From: Deltaproteobacteria bacterium
GTDB lineage: Bacteria; Desulfobacterota; Dissulfuribacteria; Dissulfuribacterales; JALVPX01
NCBI GenBank assembly: GCA_027031565.1
Contig: JALVPX010000238.1
Location: 1-9,291 of the forward strand
DNA: 9,291 bases
Direction of reading: 5' to 3'
The first letter of the stretch is position 1; each line of letters starts with the position of its first letter. Of this stretch, positions 7,404 to 9,291 are shown in pieces. The notes beneath the pieces were generated by a model. That model saw only the letters and a program-made list of their open reading frames with translations. It was not told the origin of the DNA and searched no databases. The position numbers were made by a program, and so were the translations under genes.

Positions 7404-7829
7404 TTAACCAACTACTTCTATGCCCATGCTTCTGGCAGTGCCTGCAATGGTTTTAACGGCTGCCTCCATATCCGCAGCCGTCAAGTCGGGCATTTTGATC
7501 TTGGCTATCTCTTCCAGCTGCTTTCTTGTCACCTTGCCCACCTTGTCCCTGTTTGGCACACCGGAACCCTTTTCTATCTTGGCTGCCTTTTTCAACAATA
7601 CCGAAGCCGGAGGGGTCTTGGTGATAAAGGTAAAAGACCTGTCCGCATACACCGTGATAACCACGGGTATTATCATACCCATTTGATCCTGGGTCTTGGC
7701 ATTGAATGCCTTGACAAAATCCATGATATTGACGCCGTGCTGACCCAGGGCCGGACCAACCGGAGGAGAAGGGTTTGCCTGCCCCGCCGGGATCTGCAGC
7801 TTGATTTGTGTCATTACCTTCTTAGCCAT
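7404..7829 (-). CDS. rplK: 50S ribosomal protein L11
   Basis: L11 binds the GTPase-associated centre of 23S rRNA at the stalk base and is needed for RelA activation by uncharged tRNA. The 141-aa product has the N-terminal domain with the proline-rich NPSPPVGPALGQHG segment (19-32), where thiostrepton-resistance changes occur in other species. It is unchanged here. The C-terminal RNA-binding domain at about 75-141 includes KVGKVTRKQLEEIAKIKMPD and ends with GTARSMGIEV. The ATG is preceded by AGAGGTGAT. The AGAG of this ribosome binding site could pair with CTCT just upstream (CTCT-TTT-AGAG), a weak 4-bp hairpin. The gene follows nusG by 59 nt. Confidence 0.99.
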   Translation of the reverse strand: MAKKVMTQIKLQIPAGQANPSPPVGPALGQHGVNIMDFVKAFNAKTQDQMGMIIPVVITVYADRSFTFITKTPPASVLLKKAAKIEKGSGVPNRDKVGKVTRKQLEEIAKIKMPDLTAADMEAAVKTIAGTARSMGIEVVG

Positions 7830-7888
7830 TTTATTGCATCACCTCTAAAAGAGAACTTTAGTTTTAAAAAAAGATTCAACCGAATAAT

Positions 7889-8422
7889 CTATCCTGCCTT
7901 CTGGACGTGGGCAAATTCCAGTTCTACTGGGGTCGCTCTTCCAAATATGGAGACCATTACCTTTACCTTGCCCTTGTCCGGCCTGACTTCTTCCACAACA
8001 CCATGAAAATTTGCCAAAGGCCCCTCTGTGACTATGACCTTATCTCCCTTTTCAAAGTGATATTTGGGCACAGGATGGAGTTCGCGCTCCTCCATTTGCT
8101 TGATGATCTTGTTTGCCTCTTCATCAGAAAGGGGAACCGGATTTTTCAGCCCGCCCACAAAGCCTGTTACCCTTGGAGTGTCCTGTACCATATGCCATGT
8201 ATCGTTGTTTAACTCCATTTTAACCAAGATGTAACCAGGATAGACCTTGCGGGACGAGGTCTTCTTTTTCCCTTTAACAATCTCCACTACCTTCTCGGTA
8301 GGCACAATTATCTCGGAAAAATAGTCCTCAAGGCCATATTGCCTGATCCTGTCCTCAAGGGCTGCCTTTACCTTATTTTCGTAGCCCGAATATGTGTGAA
8401 CTATGTACCACTTATGTGCCAT
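7889..8422 (-). CDS. nusG: Transcription termination/antitermination factor NusG
   Basis: NusG binds the clamp of elongating RNA polymerase, suppresses pausing, and through its C-terminal KOW domain contacts Rho or ribosomal protein S10, coupling transcription to translation. The 177-aa length is close to E. coli (181). The NGN domain covers about 1-105 with the conserved WYIVHTYSGYENKV start, the VYPGYILVKM strand (60-69) and TPRVTGFVGG (82-91). A linker follows, then the KOW domain at about 122-175 (FEKGDKVIVTEGPLANFHG). There is no large insertion. The ATG has a modest AAGAAGG Shine-Dalgarno. It follows secE by 47 nt, the usual secE-nusG pairing. Confidence 0.99.
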   Translation of the reverse strand: MAHKWYIVHTYSGYENKVKAALEDRIRQYGLEDYFSEIIVPTEKVVEIVKGKKKTSSRKVYPGYILVKMELNNDTWHMVQDTPRVTGFVGGLKNPVPLSDEEANKIIKQMEERELHPVPKYHFEKGDKVIVTEGPLANFHGVVEEVRPDKGKVKVMVSIFGRATPVELEFAHVQKAG

Positions 8423-8469
8423 ACAGCCTTCTTAGATAAAGCCTTAACTCAAAACCATAATTGGCAATT

Positions 8470-8796
8470 TTAGTAAATAAGCAGCCGCACAAGTTTTGAA
8501 AGTGCAATATCCACCACACCTAAATAAATGGTGAGGAAAAAGGTGAATCCCAAGACTGAGACGGTCAGAGCAACTGTCTCCTTTCTCGAAGACCAAGTAA
8601 CCTTATCAAACTCTACCCGTACCTCCTTGAGAAACTGGACTGCCCTGCCAACGATTCCCAGGGGTTCGGTTTTTGGTGTAATGGATGCAACCTTAGATGA
8701 ATCACTTTTAGGCGCAACCGGTGCGCTGGCCTTGGATGAAGTTCGGCCTTGAGCCTTTTTTGCACCCTTTCTCCTCTTTTTTGTCTTGGTAGCCAC
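8470..8796 (-). CDS. secE: Preprotein translocase subunit SecE (GTG start)
   Basis: SecE is the clamp subunit of the SecYEG channel in the inner membrane. The 108-aa product has a basic, low-complexity Lys/Ala/Ser/Pro tail at about 1-45 with no hydrophobic stretch. After it come the conserved amphipathic helix VQFLKEVRVEFDKVTWSSRKE (about 53-73, with the typical KVTWP-like element) and one transmembrane helix at about 75-98. The start is GTG at 8794-8796 with GGAGA 6 nt upstream. The protein contains no later methionine, which supports this start. The single-membrane-segment form is the common one; E. coli SecE has three segments. It sits 35 nt after tRNA-Trp and 47 nt before nusG. Confidence 0.96.
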   Translation of the reverse strand: MATKTKKRRKGAKKAQGRTSSKASAPVAPKSDSSKVASITPKTEPLGIVGRAVQFLKEVRVEFDKVTWSSRKETVALTVSVLGFTFFLTIYLGVVDIALSKLVRLLIY

Positions 8797-8831
8797 TAAT
8801 TGTCTCCAAAATAAATCGTGTTAACAACTCT

Positions 8832-8907
8832 TGGCAGGCCAGGAGGGACTCGAACCCCCAACACCCGGATTTGGAGTCCGGTGCTCTACCATTAGAGCTA
8901 CTGGCCT
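8832..8907 (-). tRNA. trnW: tRNA-Trp (CCA anticodon)
   Basis: The minus strand folds as a full tRNA. The 7-bp acceptor stem AGGCCAG/CTGGCCT is perfect. The D arm is GCTC/GAGC with loop TAATGGTA, and the anticodon stem is CCGGA/TCCGG with loop CTCCAAA giving anticodon CCA. The T arm is GGGGG-TTCGAGT-CCCTC. The discriminator is G, and the 3' CCA is encoded (8832-8834). It decodes UGG. It lies 15 nt after the rpmG stop and 35 nt before secE, so it must be cut from a polycistronic transcript by RNase P and 3' nucleases. Confidence 0.98.
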
Positions 8908-8922
8908 GCACATTGCCGTTTC

Positions 8923-9078
8923 CTATTTAATCTTTGTCTCCTTATGAAGCGTGTGCTTGCGGTCAAAAGGACAATATTTTTTCAATTCCAGCTTTTCGGT
9001 GGTGGTACGGCGATTCTTGGTGGTGGTGTAATTTCTTCTTTTACAGACCGTACACGCCAGGGCGATCTTCTCTCTCAT
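8923..9078 (-). CDS. rpmG: 50S ribosomal protein L33
   Basis: L33 is a small large-subunit protein near the E site. The 51-aa product begins MREKIALACTVCKRRNYTTT, has the TEKLELKKYCPF core and ends HTLHKETKIK. The first zinc-knuckle pair C9-x-x-C12 is present. In the second pair C36 is kept, but the fourth position is Asp39 (CPFD) where zinc-binding members have Cys. The ATG has GGAG 6 nt upstream. The gene starts 13 nt after tuf and ends 15 nt before tRNA-Trp, the arrangement seen in many bacteria, so it is almost certainly expressed from the tuf-side promoter. Its identity is clear from the length, the KNRRTTTEKLELKKYC block and the context. Confidence 0.96.
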   Translation of the reverse strand: MREKIALACTVCKRRNYTTTKNRRTTTEKLELKKYCPFDRKHTLHKETKIK

Positions 9079-9091
9079 ATCCTACTCCAGC

Positions 9092-9291
9092 CTACTCTAT
9101 GATCTCGCTGACTACTCCGGCGCCTACAGTACGGCCGCCTTCCCTTACTGCAAACCGTAAACCATCTTCCATCGCTATGGGCTGTATCAAATGAACCTCA
9201 AAGGATACATTGTCACCAGGCATCACCATCTCTACACCCTCAGGAAGCGTCACTACACCTGTCACATCCGTCGTCCTAAAATAAAACTGAG
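9092..9291 (-). CDS. tuf: Elongation factor Tu (partial, C-terminal ~65 residues)
   Basis: EF-Tu delivers aminoacyl-tRNA to the ribosomal A site as a GTP complex. Only the end of domain 3 is in the window. It starts at QFYFRTTDVTG and ends EGGRTVGAGVVSEIIE, matching the universally conserved C-terminus, including the QFYFRTTD element near the tRNA-binding surface and LRFAVREGGRTVGAG. The G-domain motifs are outside the window. The reading frame is open to the window edge, and the stop is TAG at 9092-9094. The gap to rpmG is only 13 nt and contains no terminator, so transcription probably continues into rpmG and the rest of the cluster. Confidence 0.98.
   Translation of the reverse strand, partial: QFYFRTTDVTGVVTLPEGVEMVMPGDNVSFEVHLIQPIAMEDGLRFAVREGGRTVGAGVVSEIIE

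Noticed and set aside
7830..7888. Possible L1 autoregulatory site ahead of rplK
   Set aside because: L1 control of rplKA is known elsewhere, but here I see only a weak 4-bp CTCT/AGAG hairpin over the ribosome binding site and cannot show the L1-binding fold.
7221..8006. A 261-residue plus-strand frame across rplA, rplK and nusG
   Set aside because: It spans three clearly real genes and their ribosome binding sites on the other strand, with no domain or start signal of its own.
8708..8911. A 67-residue minus-strand frame beginning MQASSSNGRAPDSK across the tRNA
   Set aside because: Its N-terminal part is the translation of tRNA-Trp itself, a well-known kind of misannotated peptide, and the rest overlaps secE in another frame.

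Overview
The window is a single minus-strand block of housekeeping genes. Read in the direction of transcription (from the high coordinates down) it runs: tuf (3' end only), rpmG, tRNA-Trp, secE, nusG, rplK, rplA, rplJ, rplL, rpoB, rpoC (5' two-fifths only, truncated by the window edge). This is the conserved bacterial tuf-secE-nusG-rplKAJL-rpoBC cluster. No gene is supported on the plus strand, and I see no mobile element, CRISPR array, phage or defence gene.

The proteins look proteobacterial. RpoB (1363 aa) has the tandem 'DVI(N/D)PET' repeat region and the coiled-coil insertion found in E. coli beta. The RpoC N-terminus, and the order rpmG - tRNA-Trp - secE after tuf, fit a deltaproteobacterium / Desulfobacterota-like lineage. 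That placement is inferred from remembered family patterns, not from a search.

Layout. (1) 8832-9291: EF-Tu C-terminus, ribosomal protein L33 and tRNA-Trp, packed with gaps of only 13-15 nt, so very likely one transcript. (2) 7889-8796: secE (GTG start) and nusG, for protein export and transcription elongation. (3) 5562-7829: the L11-L1 pair and the L10-L7/L12 pair, which build the ribosomal L1 arm and stalk. They are separated by a 166-nt leader carrying the hallmarks of the L10 autoregulatory RNA. rplJ starts with TTG. (4) 1-5348: the RNA polymerase beta and beta' genes, preceded by a 213-nt non-coding stretch holding a 48-nt compound stem-loop and a weak promoter-like pair.

The genes encode the core of transcription (beta, beta', NusG) and translation (EF-Tu, L33, L11, L1, L10, L12, tRNA-Trp) plus one translocon subunit. 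Regulation is probably mainly post-transcriptional: the L10 leader and hairpins next to Shine-Dalgarno sequences ahead of rplJ and rpoC, with possible processing between rplL and rpoB. I found no evidence of a previously undescribed system. The observations worth a second look are the non-coding structures and a Cys-to-Asp change in the L33 zinc-ribbon motif.
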